Assembly (NCBI GenBank): GCA_036136335.1
Contig: JAYZQT010000006.1
Location: 1 to 64,000 of the forward strand
Source: JAYZQT01 sp036136335
GTDB lineage: Bacteria; Pseudomonadota; Alphaproteobacteria; MPNO01; UBA830
DNA: 64,000 nucleotides
Direction of reading: 5' to 3'
Shown here: positions 9,088-18,703 of the stretch, in pieces
Numbering within the stretch: position 1 is the stretch's first letter
Layout of the letters: each line of letters begins with the position of its first letter
Notes under the pieces: generated by a model
Database searches by the model: none
What the model was told of the DNA's origin: nothing
The model's input: the letters and a program-made list of their open reading frames with translations, nothing else
Made by a program: the position numbers and the translations under genes

Positions 9088-10155
9088 TTATTTCGCGCAG
9101 GCAGGAACTTTATGTCCAGCCTCTTCCCAAGCCTGTGCTGCCCCTGGATGGAACCTGATCGTGGGGATTTTTCCACCCTTGAAACAAATACCCATTTTCT
9201 TTGCGTCGATACTTCCATAGTACTGGCCCTTAGCAAATGGTACTTTTCGCATCAGGTCAGGAAGCCCTTCAATGAAGGCGGCGGTCAACCGGTAAGCTAA
9301 ACTTTTGTTCATCTTCTTATTAACGATGTCGCCACCGCCATTAGCGGCGGTTCTGAAATAACCGTCTTCGGAAATTATCCGGGCTTTGGCACCATAGTGG
9401 GCCAACTCACTCACGGGATAAATTACAGGCGACATCCCCGGGGCATTCAGGTATTTCTGCCAAGCCTTGCCCTCCCACTTGGATTTTGGAACTGAAACTA
9501 TATTTATCTTCCCCGCCGCCATGAGGATGGGAATAAAGGACGCTGGATTGGTACCAGGCCTAACCGCCGCATCTACCGAGCGATCAAGGAAGATGGAATT
9601 AGCCTGTCCCCAGGCGATCTGTTTTCCTTTGTAACCCTTTCCCTCGCTGAGCCCGTTACTCAGTCTGATAACGTTACGTGCGGTAACCAGCGCTCCTCCG
9701 CGAGGAGGACCATTATGCACCGTTTTTCCCTTGAGTTTTGCATAACTGTCAATGCCGGTAGTCTGATAAGCAATCAGGTAAAATTGTGCGAGATGGTAGG
9801 GATAGAGAAGGCGCAGATTTCCAGCGAGCCTCTTGCCCTTCTCTTTCCCAAGACCTGAATATGGCCCCAGACCCCTCGCCATGAGAAAATTAAGAATGAA
9901 AGCCGATGCAGAGATATCGGTTTTGCCCTCGGCGACCTGCTGAATTGATTTTGTAAGCGTTTTGCCTATTTGCACCTGGATCGTTGCGATCTTGCCTCTT
10001 GCAGCTATTTCGGCCAGATTTTTGGACGCAACATCAGTGGAACCACCTGGTTGCGCGGCCTCCATGGTCAAGGTGGGCATTTTGGCGTTAGCGGTAGCCA
10101 TGGAAACCGCCAGTGCCGTGGTTGCGATAAAAGAACCTCTCAGAACATGTTTCAT
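9088..10155 (-). CDS. TAXI-type TRAP transporter substrate-binding protein
   Basis: 355-residue periplasmic binding protein. The ATG at 10155 follows GGGGAG; an open frame extends to 10266 but without signal-peptide character. A signal peptide is seen at residues 1-25 (KHVLRGSFIATTALAVSMAT, ending ANA). The mature part has the TAXI features: an early QPGGSTDVAS substrate loop, KTDISASAFI, and LKGKTVHNGPPRGGALVTA, a phrase typical of the hinge region. It would deliver an organic acid to the permease at 6564-8906, with which it forms a - strand operon. The ligand cannot be read from sequence. Confidence 0.92.
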   Translation of the reverse strand: MKHVLRGSFIATTALAVSMATANAKMPTLTMEAAQPGGSTDVASKNLAEIAARGKIATIQVQIGKTLTKSIQQVAEGKTDISASAFILNFLMARGLGPYSGLGKEKGKRLAGNLRLLYPYHLAQFYLIAYQTTGIDSYAKLKGKTVHNGPPRGGALVTARNVIRLSNGLSEGKGYKGKQIAWGQANSIFLDRSVDAAVRPGTNPASFIPILMAAGKINIVSVPKSKWEGKAWQKYLNAPGMSPVIYPVSELAHYGAKARIISEDGYFRTAANGGGDIVNKKMNKSLAYRLTAAFIEGLPDLMRKVPFAKGQYYGSIDAKKMGICFKGGKIPTIRFHPGAAQAWEEAGHKVPACAK

Positions 10156-10412
10156 GTGTAGAACTCCCCGTTTAAACTTTGGACTAGCACTCCGAACCGA
10201 AACTAGAGTATTTTTATTGCCCATACAGCACTTCCCCCCACTAATTGTAAACCCGTCATTTACCATACCTATTCACGGCCAGGGCGCCATCGAACGAGCA
10301 TGGGTGTTTTCAGAAACAAGGTTGGGTGTTCAACAGACAAGCAGGATTACAGCTTATAGACTTATACTAGGTTAGTTTTGTGCTACGGAGGCCGGACGCG
10401 GGAGCGAAAGGT

Positions 10413-10992
10413 ATGGGCAAAGTCACGGAATTTGTTACCTATTGGGGTCCAAGCACCGCCGAACGGAACAAAGGCAAAGCGTTACACGATTGAAAGAGAC
10501 GAAGACCTTCTAAAACAGGACGTGACAGAAGGCGGTCGGAGAATGGGAAAATCTCACTTAACGACATATTTGAGACCGGTGTTGTTACCGGTGTCGACAT
10601 GGTTAACAGTTACATGCCGTTGGTGGTTTATGCCAACGATGACTTGATTATCGAAGTCGCCAACTGCGACCGGGAACAGGGTGGCTCGCACCGTAATATG
10701 GATGGTGACGAGTGGTTTTTTTCAATATCAGGGCAGTCGGACCATCGAAAGCGAGGTTGGGCCAGTTACGATTGACGAGGGTGAGGTGTCTGTTATGCCG
10801 CGCGGGGTTTATCACAAAAATGTAGGCCACGGTTCAATTATCGAAATTACTATATACACTGACAACCCACTTGAACAATTGTCTCCATCCGATCCAGAAC
10901 AGGTGTGTCTTCGTATGAAAATGAAAAATGGAAAGCCGGTCATCAAACCATCCAACCCCACGGTTCCGCACCTGATTATATCCAGCCTATGA
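10413..10992 (+). pseudogene. Cupin-family gene broken by three frame changes
   Basis: An ATG at 10413 after GGGAGCGAAAGG opens a frame (MGKVTEFVTYWGPSTAERN...) that ends at 10491. Meaningful sequence continues in the next frame (KRYTIERDEDLLKQDVTEGG) from about 10475, returns to the first frame near 10536-10541 (ENGKISLNDIFETG... to GDEWFF), then shifts again at a run of seven T (10716-10722) into QYQGSRTIESEVGP... up to the stop at 10992. The joined product is about 190 residues, with cupin motifs GSHRNMDGDEWFF and VMPRGVYHKN. The last segment alone (10681-10992) would lack half the barrel. Either a decayed gene or an error-prone stretch of assembly. Confidence 0.75.
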
Positions 10993-11022
10993 ATACCTGA
11001 CCCGGTAAAAGGAAGTTGGAAC

Positions 11023-12249
11023 ATGGATATAGGGATGAGCAAGGAACCGCCTAGGGTTGCAGCATCCATGCAGGAAATAGCAAAGGTTCAAGCAGCAGTA
11101 AAAGAGGTGAGCCTGACCCTGAGGGATCATGCCGAGAGGGTAGAAAAAACTCGGTCGATACCGGACGATATTCTCTCTGACGTGAAAAAAACCGGGATTT
11201 TCAGACTGGTAAAGCCTCAAATGTTTGGAGGACTGGAGGCAAATCCGACGTCGATGATCGACGCGCTCTCCCAACTGGCGACTGGGTGCGCATCGACAGC
11301 CTGGGTATCGGCAGTTTGCGGTTTGCACCCCTGGATGCTGGGAACATTCCCGTTGACTGCTCAGCGAGATGTCTGGGACCATGACCCCAACAGCTTTATT
11401 ACTGGATCCTATGCGCCGTCAGCAGTGGGGAAAAAGGTTTCTGGTGGCATTCGTATCAGCGGTACCTGGCATTTCGCGAGCGGTTGCCAGAACGCTGACT
11501 GGGCCTTGTTGGGTGCATGGATCCCTGACGATTCAAAAACATCCGGCAAGTTTCCCGCGTTTCTACTGGTACCAATGTCCGATATTGAAATTAACGATAT
11601 ATGGTATGCCATGGGCCTTGCTGGAACAGGTAGTAATAACCTGAACTTGAAAGATGTTCTCATACCGGAACACCGGATAATGAGTTTTGAAAACATGTCT
11701 TCGGGAAATTCACCTGGAAGTGCTGCTCACAATTCATTCGTCTACAACATACCTTTTCTTTCAGTTGTACCTTACTCAATTGCTTCGGTTGGCCTTGGCG
11801 CTGCAAAAGGTGCACTTAGCGCATTTGTTGGCGATACTGCTGAGCGCCAAACCGTTGGCGGCACCGTTGATGGTGGTCACACCGTTGGCGGATTTCCCAT
11901 TGTCCAATCTCGGGTCGCTGAAGCATCAGCAAGCATAGAAACCGGGCTTGGGCTTTTGCATCACGACCTAGGAGCCAACTATGCAGCCGCGGAGTCGGGT
12001 ATAGGCCTATCAATTACGCGCCGCATCGAAAACCGGCGGAACCAGGCCATGGCGATGCGACTTGCTGTGCAGTCGGTAAACGCCCTCTTTTCATGTGTCG
12101 GTGGGACGGGGCTATTACTGTCCCACCCAGTTCAGCGCGCCTGGCGGGATGTCAACGCTGCCGCCCGTCACGCGGGTCTTAACTGGGATATACAGACTAC
12201 ACTTAGTGGTCGACATGCACTCGGTTACGATGCGATCGGCGGTTACTAG
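11023..12249 (+). CDS. Flavin-dependent monooxygenase, oxygenase component (acyl-CoA dehydrogenase fold)
   Basis: 408 residues with the acyl-CoA dehydrogenase fold as used by two-component flavin monooxygenases (HsaA/HpaB-C-terminal type) rather than a true dehydrogenase. Visible features: N-terminal helical region with IPDDILSDVKKTGIFRLVKPQMFGG, an ATGCASTAWVSAVCGLHPWML stretch that is characteristic of this group, the mid-domain SGTWHFASGC, and GTGSNNLNLKDVLIPEHRI. The C-terminus has SHPVQRAWRDVNAAARHAGLNWD. It would hydroxylate a substrate using reduced flavin from a separate reductase, none of which is adjacent. It starts 30 bases after the broken cupin gene and precedes the hydrolase by 23 bases. 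Confidence 0.85.
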   Translation: MDIGMSKEPPRVAASMQEIAKVQAAVKEVSLTLRDHAERVEKTRSIPDDILSDVKKTGIFRLVKPQMFGGLEANPTSMIDALSQLATGCASTAWVSAVCGLHPWMLGTFPLTAQRDVWDHDPNSFITGSYAPSAVGKKVSGGIRISGTWHFASGCQNADWALLGAWIPDDSKTSGKFPAFLLVPMSDIEINDIWYAMGLAGTGSNNLNLKDVLIPEHRIMSFENMSSGNSPGSAAHNSFVYNIPFLSVVPYSIASVGLGAAKGALSAFVGDTAERQTVGGTVDGGHTVGGFPIVQSRVAEASASIETGLGLLHHDLGANYAAAESGIGLSITRRIENRRNQAMAMRLAVQSVNALFSCVGGTGLLLSHPVQRAWRDVNAAARHAGLNWDIQTTLSGRHALGYDAIGGY

Positions 12250-12272
12250 GCTGGAAAAGAAAGAGAACACCA

Positions 12273-13388
12273 ATGCTGGAAATGTTTCCGGGGAACTACC
12301 TATGGTCCTACAACACGATGCTCGCCTTTGCAGGAGGAGGACAGATCGGCGATATGGAGCTGATCATGCCAAATTTGACTGCCAATGTGGGTGATAACGA
12401 CGTCTGGCATGACGAGTGGACTGGTCTTGCCGCTATCTTAGAAAAGCGGGCCCGGCAATGCCTGTCGGACCGCAGTTATAGCGAGACCATGTATTTGGCC
12501 AGCCTTTACGAAATCATTGGTGAGCATTTTGTTCCGCCTGCGGATCCGCGACGGATGCTCGCATATGACAGGGTTCTGGAGATGTTTGAAGCCGCGCGTC
12601 TTAAATCACCCCACAGGTTGGAAATCGTTGAAGTGCCCTTCGAAGGAGCGACATTGCCCGCCTATTTTCAGCCTGCGAGGGACGGTAACGGACCATGCGG
12701 AACCGTGATCATGATCTGCGGCCTTGATACGACGAAAGAGCTTTGGTATCTCCGCGCGCGCCAGGAACTATCAGACCGGGGTTTGAATGTAATTTTCGTG
12801 GATACGCCCGGTATTGGTGGCGCGCTCAGGAAGCAGAAACTCTTCACCCGTGCCGATTACGAAAAACCGGTGCGGGGAATTATTGATTATCTCGAAAACA
12901 GACCGGAAGTAGACCCGTCCAAAATCGGCATCATTGGCAGTAGTCTCGGCGGTTATTACGTCGCGCGTGCCGCGGCATACGAACAACGGATAGCGGCCAC
13001 TATCGCGTGGGGGGCCATATACGATTATCATAAAGTTTGGGTCGATCGGTTAGCGAGCAAGGGCACACTCGGAGCACCGATATTCCAGATCATGTTTATC
13101 ACTGGCACCAACACGGTCGAAGACGCCGTCGAACGGATAAAAGACTTCCGTGTTGAGCCTCTAGGTCCAAAAATCACCTGTCCATTTCTGATCATGCACG
13201 GTGCCAAAGACCGTCAGGTACCGCTTGAGGACGCGGGGAGAATGCTTGACGTAATTGGTTCGGAAGACAAGGAATTGAAAATTTTTAACGGCCAAAATGG
13301 CGGCTCTGCTCACACCCAGTTCAACAATCATCAACCGGCACTACATTACGGGGCTGACTGGATGGCAGATAAATTACGAGAACTGTAA
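12273..13388 (+). CDS. Alpha/beta hydrolase (dihydropseudooxynicotine hydrolase/FrsA-like)
   Basis: 371 residues with a helical N-terminal part of about 130 residues and an alpha/beta-hydrolase domain. The nucleophile elbow is GSSLGG (serine in IGIIGSSLGGYYVARAAAY), the acid is in HGAKDRQVP, and the histidine in SAHTQFNN, giving a full catalytic triad. The GLDTTKELWYL segment supplies the oxyanion region. This layout matches C-C bond hydrolases such as 2,6-dihydropseudooxynicotine hydrolase. Directly follows the flavin monooxygenase (23 bases), so the pair could hydroxylate a ring and then cleave the product (inference). Confidence 0.82.
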   Translation: MLEMFPGNYLWSYNTMLAFAGGGQIGDMELIMPNLTANVGDNDVWHDEWTGLAAILEKRARQCLSDRSYSETMYLASLYEIIGEHFVPPADPRRMLAYDRVLEMFEAARLKSPHRLEIVEVPFEGATLPAYFQPARDGNGPCGTVIMICGLDTTKELWYLRARQELSDRGLNVIFVDTPGIGGALRKQKLFTRADYEKPVRGIIDYLENRPEVDPSKIGIIGSSLGGYYVARAAAYEQRIAATIAWGAIYDYHKVWVDRLASKGTLGAPIFQIMFITGTNTVEDAVERIKDFRVEPLGPKITCPFLIMHGAKDRQVPLEDAGRMLDVIGSEDKELKIFNGQNGGSAHTQFNNHQPALHYGADWMADKLREL

Positions 13389-13614
13389 GAACCAAATCAG
13401 ATGAACATATTTTTTCAAATGGTTGTCGGAATTTTATCTAATTATCTCTAAACATATGTAAAGTTATGTGTTTGAAATCTGCACTGCTTCCGCCCCTCTG
13501 TGTCGACCTGCACCCGACCAGCCCAGTTTGCCCTTGCGTATTCGCGACTATGTCGCTAATGGAGCCCGCTTAATAGGGCTTTGAATTACTTTGACGAACT
13601 CCTTGGGAGGGCCA

Positions 13615-15405
13615 ATGAGCCGCCGCAAACATCCTCGGAATATAAGTGGCGAGGTTTCAGACGGAGAAAACCCAGCGCCCAAGGGGCCACCATCCGGGCA
13701 TACCCTCGAAGATCATTCCATGGGGGACATGTTCTTTCATGAGCATGGGCCGGATGCAGACCATGACCATGATGCGGATTTCGACGATGTTCCGCTGGAT
13801 CAAAACCCTCTTTGGATCGCTGACAACGTCCGTCTGACTAGCGTCGGCATCGACGTGGGATCGTCCGGAACGCAGGTGATTTTTTCACGATTGCATCTGC
13901 GCCGCATGGCTGAAGACATGTCGAGCCGTTATTTCGTTATCAAAAGAGAGACCCTGTTCCAATCGCCGGTTTCCCTCACCCCCTACGAAAGTGAAACCCG
14001 TATTTCAGACGTGGAACTCGGTCGGATTCTCGACCAGGCGTATGAAGCGGCAGGCCTCGGTCCAGACGATATCGACGCAGGAGCCGTAATCCTCACCGGC
14101 GAGGCATTACGCAGAGAGAATTCCCAAGTGATTGCAGCAACAGTTTCACAACGCGGGGGTGATTTTGTCTGTGCCACAGCGGGCCACCATATGGAAAGTA
14201 TGCTGGCGGCGTTCGGTTCTGGCGCGGCCAAAGCCTCACAAGACGGTGGTAGACGTATACTCAACGTCGATATCGGCGGTGGAACTGCCAAGCTGGCTAT
14301 TCTGGAAGAAGGACAGGTGAAGGTAACCGCTGCCGTTCATATCGGTGGCCGTTTGCAGGTTGTGAACGATATTGGCACGATTGTCCGGCTTGACCCAGCG
14401 GGGCACACGCATGCCGCCCGTGCTGGTTTTGACTGGGCTATTGGGGAAAAGGTGACATCAGATGATCTTGATAAGGTTGCGGATGGCATGGCAGCAACAC
14501 TTATTGACGCGCTGGTTCTACATCCCCTGCCGGACGGAATCCGGAATCTCTATCTGACAGATCCAATCGTCGACTTTGGGGAAATTGACGGTGTGATGTT
14601 CTCGGGAGGGGTTGCTGAGTATGTGTATGGCCGCGAGAAACGCGATTTCGGAGATCTGGGACGGCGGCTAGGATGCGCAATAGCACGACGCCTAGCGCGT
14701 GGAGAATTGCCCTGGCAGTTACTGCCTGCCGGCGAATGCATACGCGCGACTGCGCTCGGTGCTTCGGAGTATTCCGTTCAGTTATCAGGCAACACGTGTT
14801 TTATTTCCAATCCTGGTGAATTGTTGCCGCGCCGGAATCTACAGGTTATTCAGCCGCCCTACGGATGCCCGGAAACGATTGTGGCGGAGGACGTTGCACT
14901 TGCTGTCAAAACCCATCGACAGGCATTTGAAGTAGATGGCAATGATCGGGAAATTGCACTGTCGTTTCACTGGAACGGCAGCCCGGCCTATGAGCGTATG
15001 TACGCATTTGCCAGAGGACTGGTGCTTGGTCTCGATGATATGATCGCCGCCGGCCAGCCACTCTTCATCGTGCTGGATGGCGATATTGCCCAATCGGTAG
15101 GACATATACTTAAAGATGAACTAGAGGTGCCCGTGGGGGTGTTGGTGATTGACGGTGTAGTGCTATGGGACTTTGACTATATTGACCTCGGTAAGATCCG
15201 ATTACCATCGCGGACGGTACCGGTAACAATCAAGTCATTGGTATTTTCCGACGATCCGAGATCGGGTCAAAGGTTGGATCACGACCATGGCCATGCCCAC
15301 CCAAAAGAGCCTGAAGGCAGACATTCTAAAAAAAACGAGGGCCATGTTCACAGTCACGACAATGATCACAATCAATCGCGTCCGATCGTTCTGGATAAAC
15401 CCTAA
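13615..15405 (+). CDS. EutA-type ethanolamine ammonia-lyase reactivating factor with His-rich ends
   Basis: 596 residues from the ATG at 13615 after GGGAGG; an in-frame TTG at 13591 lacks a good site. EutA is an actin-like-fold chaperone that swaps damaged B12 out of ethanolamine ammonia-lyase. Family signatures: SVGIDVGSSGTQVIFSRL near residue 76, a QSPVSLTP motif, LTGEALRRENSQ, LNVDIGGGTAKLAI, MFSGGVAEYV and a closing VPVTIKSLVF. E. coli EutA is 467 residues; this one adds about 75 N-terminal residues rich in H and D and a C-terminal tail with nine histidines (HDHGHAHP, HVHSHDND). No eutB or eutC is in the window, which is unusual. Confidence 0.88.
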   Translation: MSRRKHPRNISGEVSDGENPAPKGPPSGHTLEDHSMGDMFFHEHGPDADHDHDADFDDVPLDQNPLWIADNVRLTSVGIDVGSSGTQVIFSRLHLRRMAEDMSSRYFVIKRETLFQSPVSLTPYESETRISDVELGRILDQAYEAAGLGPDDIDAGAVILTGEALRRENSQVIAATVSQRGGDFVCATAGHHMESMLAAFGSGAAKASQDGGRRILNVDIGGGTAKLAILEEGQVKVTAAVHIGGRLQVVNDIGTIVRLDPAGHTHAARAGFDWAIGEKVTSDDLDKVADGMAATLIDALVLHPLPDGIRNLYLTDPIVDFGEIDGVMFSGGVAEYVYGREKRDFGDLGRRLGCAIARRLARGELPWQLLPAGECIRATALGASEYSVQLSGNTCFISNPGELLPRRNLQVIQPPYGCPETIVAEDVALAVKTHRQAFEVDGNDREIALSFHWNGSPAYERMYAFARGLVLGLDDMIAAGQPLFIVLDGDIAQSVGHILKDELEVPVGVLVIDGVVLWDFDYIDLGKIRLPSRTVPVTIKSLVFSDDPRSGQRLDHDHGHAHPKEPEGRHSKKNEGHVHSHDNDHNQSRPIVLDKP

Positions 15406-15558
15406 ACGAACCGAAGCTCCGTTCGAACAGGTTAAATGAGAGTTTGTTCTGCTGACATCGCTCTTGGCAGCCGAAGCTAAAAGAGTATAAAAAAACACAG
15501 AATTAGCGACCTGACCTCATGTCGGGGTCGTTGAAAAAACAAGACAGCGAGGAAATAA

Positions 15559-16695
15559 ATGCCAGACAACGACACCAAGCAGGACGCAATAGCATCGGAT
15601 GAACTGGCAAAAAAATTCGCATCTGAAAAGGACACTCCTTACGAGCGGTGGGTACGCAACGAGGGTCTGGAGATCATAAGTTCGGTCTACGTGAAGAACC
15701 TTTACACGGTAGACCTCCAACCGTGGGCACGGCGCGACGGTATGGGTATCTATTTGAACCACGACGCATCACGCACCTCGAACGATTGCTACGTTTGCGA
15801 GATAGGACCGGGTAAAAAGCTGGCCCCGCAACGTATGCTGTTTGAAGAAATGATCATGATCCTGTCGGGACGCGGATCGACAAGCGTATGGAATGACAAG
15901 GGTGATAGCATAACGTTCGAATGGGGGCCCGGTGCGTTGTTCGCGATCCCTCTCAATTGTTGGCACCAGCACTTCAATGCGTCGGGCAAGACACCAGCAC
16001 GCTTCGTCGCCGTCACCAACGGGCCGCCAATGTTTAATGTATTTGAAGATCCCGAATTCATCTTCAACAGCCAATTCGATTTTACGGGCAGGTTTAACGG
16101 AGAACCCGATTATTTTGCGGCCAAATCGGAGACCGACGGCTTCAAGCTGGTAACAAATTTCGTACCGGACGCCGTGAACCTGCCACTGGTTACCGCCAAA
16201 GAGCGCGGTGCAGGGGGTGGCCATATTCGGTTCAACTTTGCCAAAAGTTCCATGAACGCCCATATTTCCCAATTCCCAATCGGTACCTACAAGAAGGGCC
16301 ACCGACATGGCCCCGGCGCCCACGTGATTATACTGTCAGGCGAGGGATATTCTCTAATGTGGCCCGATGGAGAAGAGCCCCGCTACTATCCGTGGGAGGT
16401 TGGCACGATGATCGTGCCGCCGAACATGTGGTTTCATCAGCACTTCAATACTGGCCCAACACCCTCACGCTATCTTGCATTCAAGTACGAAGGTGTGGCG
16501 GTTCGTAACTCTCAGGGAGTACCAAAGTCGTGGATTTCCGCCCGTATCGGAGGTGATCAGATCGATTACGCCGACGAGAGTGAGGCGGTTCGTTCAAAAT
16601 TTGCGGAATCACTGGCGGAAAATGACCTGCAGGCCGACATGGATCAGTTTTACGAAGCCGAATTGGCTGAGCTGCCGCCTCTGGCAGCGCAGTAA
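15559..16695 (+). CDS. Bicupin protein
   Basis: 378 residues carrying two cupin barrels, ATG preceded by GAGGAAA. The first barrel includes MLFEEMIMILSGRGST and IPLNCWHQHFNASG, but lacks the usual paired histidines of motif 1. The second has YKKGHRHGPGAHVIILSGEGY and PPNMWFHQHFNTG, keeping the full HxH...H metal site. So the C-terminal barrel is the likelier catalytic one. It starts 153 bases after eutA in the same direction and may share its transcript. Gentisate-type dioxygenases and other bicupins have this layout; no substrate can be assigned. Confidence 0.82.
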   Translation: MPDNDTKQDAIASDELAKKFASEKDTPYERWVRNEGLEIISSVYVKNLYTVDLQPWARRDGMGIYLNHDASRTSNDCYVCEIGPGKKLAPQRMLFEEMIMILSGRGSTSVWNDKGDSITFEWGPGALFAIPLNCWHQHFNASGKTPARFVAVTNGPPMFNVFEDPEFIFNSQFDFTGRFNGEPDYFAAKSETDGFKLVTNFVPDAVNLPLVTAKERGAGGGHIRFNFAKSSMNAHISQFPIGTYKKGHRHGPGAHVIILSGEGYSLMWPDGEEPRYYPWEVGTMIVPPNMWFHQHFNTGPTPSRYLAFKYEGVAVRNSQGVPKSWISARIGGDQIDYADESEAVRSKFAESLAENDLQADMDQFYEAELAELPPLAAQ

Positions 16696-16928
16696 GAAAA
16701 CCATTCAAGTGAAGTTTGTTTACGCGGAGAGCGGTGACGTTTAACTGGTAGTGCCATTCCCGACGTTAATTCTGTCGTAAACCTGCTTGTTGTTTCTATC
16801 AGTTCCAAGGGCAGCAACTTGAATATTCCAACCGGGTGATTCGCAGAACGCGATATTTTTTGATCAAATCAGAAGTTTAATTACCACAATGTTCCCTAAA
16901 GAACTCATTTGAGGGTTAAATAAAGAAG

Positions 16929-17005
16929 TGGTAGGCCCGGAGGGACTCGAACCCCCGACAACTCCGTTATGAGCGGAGTGTTCTAACCAGCTGAACTACG
17001 GGCCT
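16929..17005 (-). tRNA. tRNA with CAU anticodon, probably tRNA-Ile2 (lysidine type)
   Basis: The reverse complement folds as a full cloverleaf with encoded CCA: acceptor stem AGGCCCG with CGGGCCT, D arm GTTCAGCTGGTTAGAAC, anticodon stem CTCCG/CGGAG around the loop CTCATAA (anticodon CAT), and T arm CGGGGGTTCGAGTCCCTCCG. The A1-U72 pair at the top of the acceptor stem is typical of isoleucine tRNAs, whereas elongator methionine tRNA usually has G1-C72. I therefore prefer tRNA-Ile2, read after lysidine modification of C34; elongator Met is the alternative. Confidence 0.93.
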
Positions 17006-17245
17006 ACGCGCGGCGCAAGCTGCCATCAGTCTGCGATCTATGCAAGCCAGATTTCACAAAGATTGGGAATTTCTGGATATCGCAAATCCAAGTGACGTGT
17101 ATTCACACTAATTTCATATAAGAGTAGCGCTTCATCGAGTCGGTTATTTAATGCAATACCAAAACTCCCATATTGGGTGGGTATTCAGTACGGAATTTTA
17201 TAGTGGGTCGGGACAGAAATTAATCAGGCACAATTTAGCATGGAG
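17006..17245. other. Intergenic stretch between tRNA and UbiD-type gene
   Basis: Holds AT-rich sequence with no open frame of note and no clear hairpin. With the 233 bases between the bicupin stop and the tRNA it forms a 550-base stretch whose only gene is the tRNA. Confidence 0.6.
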
Positions 17246-18703
17246 TTATTCGTAGAGGTCTGGAAACTTTTTACGTATTGAGGCCTTGAGGTTTGCACTT
17301 GCCTCCGCGACCACCGGAAAATCGTCTTTCCATCCAAAGGGGCGACAGGCGTCAACGACTGCACGATTGTTCTGCCATGGCGGTTCACGTAGCAACGGGT
17401 CGAGCGGCGTGGACCAGGAACGTTTTATATACTGAATATCTTCCGGTGGATCGCAACGCGTCGACATTGCCCAAGTCACATCAAAGAGGTTTGATGGATC
17501 TATGTCTTCATCGACTACCACAACCCACCGACCAGCATAATTTCCTGCATGACAGTTGGCAGCCAGCATGCCTGCCTGTGAAGCATGCCCGGGATATAGC
17601 TGGTTGATTGAAATCACGTTGAACAGGCGCCCGGCACCGGATTCATGACACCAGACGCCTTGAACGCCCGGCAAACCGGCTTTTTCTACTTCATCCCAGA
17701 TCATCGCTGATTTTACAGTGGCTCTGGCAAAGGTGAAGTTTTCCGGAGGTCGAGACGGGACGGCGAGTGTGAGAATTGGATTGTTCCGCCAATAAACCCG
17801 ATTGATGCGAACAATCGGAAGTTGAGAGGCATTTGACGCGTAATAGCCCATGAACTCGCCAAATGGCCCCTCCTCACGCGTTTCCCCTGGAATGATTTCG
17901 CCCTCGAGGACCAGCTCTGAATAAGCCGGGATGGGTAGACCGTGGAGTTCGGACGGAATGACTTCTATTGCACGACCACGCTGACCGCCAGCATAGGAAA
18001 ATTCATCGAGTTCGTAATCCACCTCCTGATGTGAAACCAGAAATAGGTTTGGATCATGACCACAGGAAATCAGAACTGGACATGGCTTGCCCGCGTCGAA
18101 ATATTTTTCGCTAATCAATTTTCCGTGTTTACCCGGCGACATCCAAATCGACACTGTGTTTTTATCGTGCACCATGACCCGATAGGTGCCGACATTGGTC
18201 CAGCCCGTATCGGGATCACGCATAATAACAAGATCATCAGTCCCGATGTAGCGCCCCCCGTCTTTTTCATGAACGAACGGTACTGGAAATTTCCAGAGAT
18301 CTACTTCGGCATCCCGATCAATATTCTCTAGTACTGGCCCACTCGAAACTTCAACAGGGGGTATCAGCTTGAATTCTTTCTTTGCTCGCTTCCGGTATGC
18401 GTACACCAGGTCCATTTCATTATCAGGGTCTGGGAGTCCAAGTACTACTGCGAGACGCTTGTAGGCGTTGGCTGCACCCGACATGATCCGGAAACCATCG
18501 GGATAACCCGGCATTTTATCAAATAGAAGTGCCTTTGATCGGCCCGGCTTGGCTGCAGCCACCGTCTCGGAAAGTGCACCCACTTCGAGATTCCAGTCGG
18601 CTCCATCAACCCTGGCCAGCTCGCCCATCTCGTCGAACCTCTCAATTAGTTCTCTAAGATCAAGATATCCCTCATTACGCTGGTTGCCGCCATCTGCGTT
18701 CAT
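17246..18703 (-). CDS. UbiD family decarboxylase (prenylated-FMN dependent)
   Basis: 485 residues, the normal length. The start follows AGGAGCGGG. UbiD enzymes use prenylated FMN to add or remove a carboxyl group on aromatic or alpha,beta-unsaturated acids. The acid-base motif is visible as GETREEGPFGEFMGYY (glutamate, arginine and glutamate of the E-R-E set), with the metal/cofactor segment TWAMSTRCDPPEDIQ near the C-terminus. No ubiX (flavin prenyltransferase) lies beside it. It is a single gene on -, separate from the rpoD operon. In this catabolic region it is more likely a substrate decarboxylase than the ubiquinone enzyme (inference). Confidence 0.9.
   Translation of the reverse strand: MNADGGNQRNEGYLDLRELIERFDEMGELARVDGADWNLEVGALSETVAAAKPGRSKALLFDKMPGYPDGFRIMSGAANAYKRLAVVLGLPDPDNEMDLVYAYRKRAKKEFKLIPPVEVSSGPVLENIDRDAEVDLWKFPVPFVHEKDGGRYIGTDDLVIMRDPDTGWTNVGTYRVMVHDKNTVSIWMSPGKHGKLISEKYFDAGKPCPVLISCGHDPNLFLVSHQEVDYELDEFSYAGGQRGRAIEVIPSELHGLPIPAYSELVLEGEIIPGETREEGPFGEFMGYYASNASQLPIVRINRVYWRNNPILTLAVPSRPPENFTFARATVKSAMIWDEVEKAGLPGVQGVWCHESGAGRLFNVISINQLYPGHASQAGMLAANCHAGNYAGRWVVVVDEDIDPSNLFDVTWAMSTRCDPPEDIQYIKRSWSTPLDPLLREPPWQNNRAVVDACRPFGWKDDFPVVAEASANLKASIRKKFPDLYE

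Noticed and set aside
13550..13590. Terminator AGCCC...GGGCT after the alpha/beta hydrolase
   Set aside because: The stem is only five base pairs and is followed by TTGAATTA rather than a T run.
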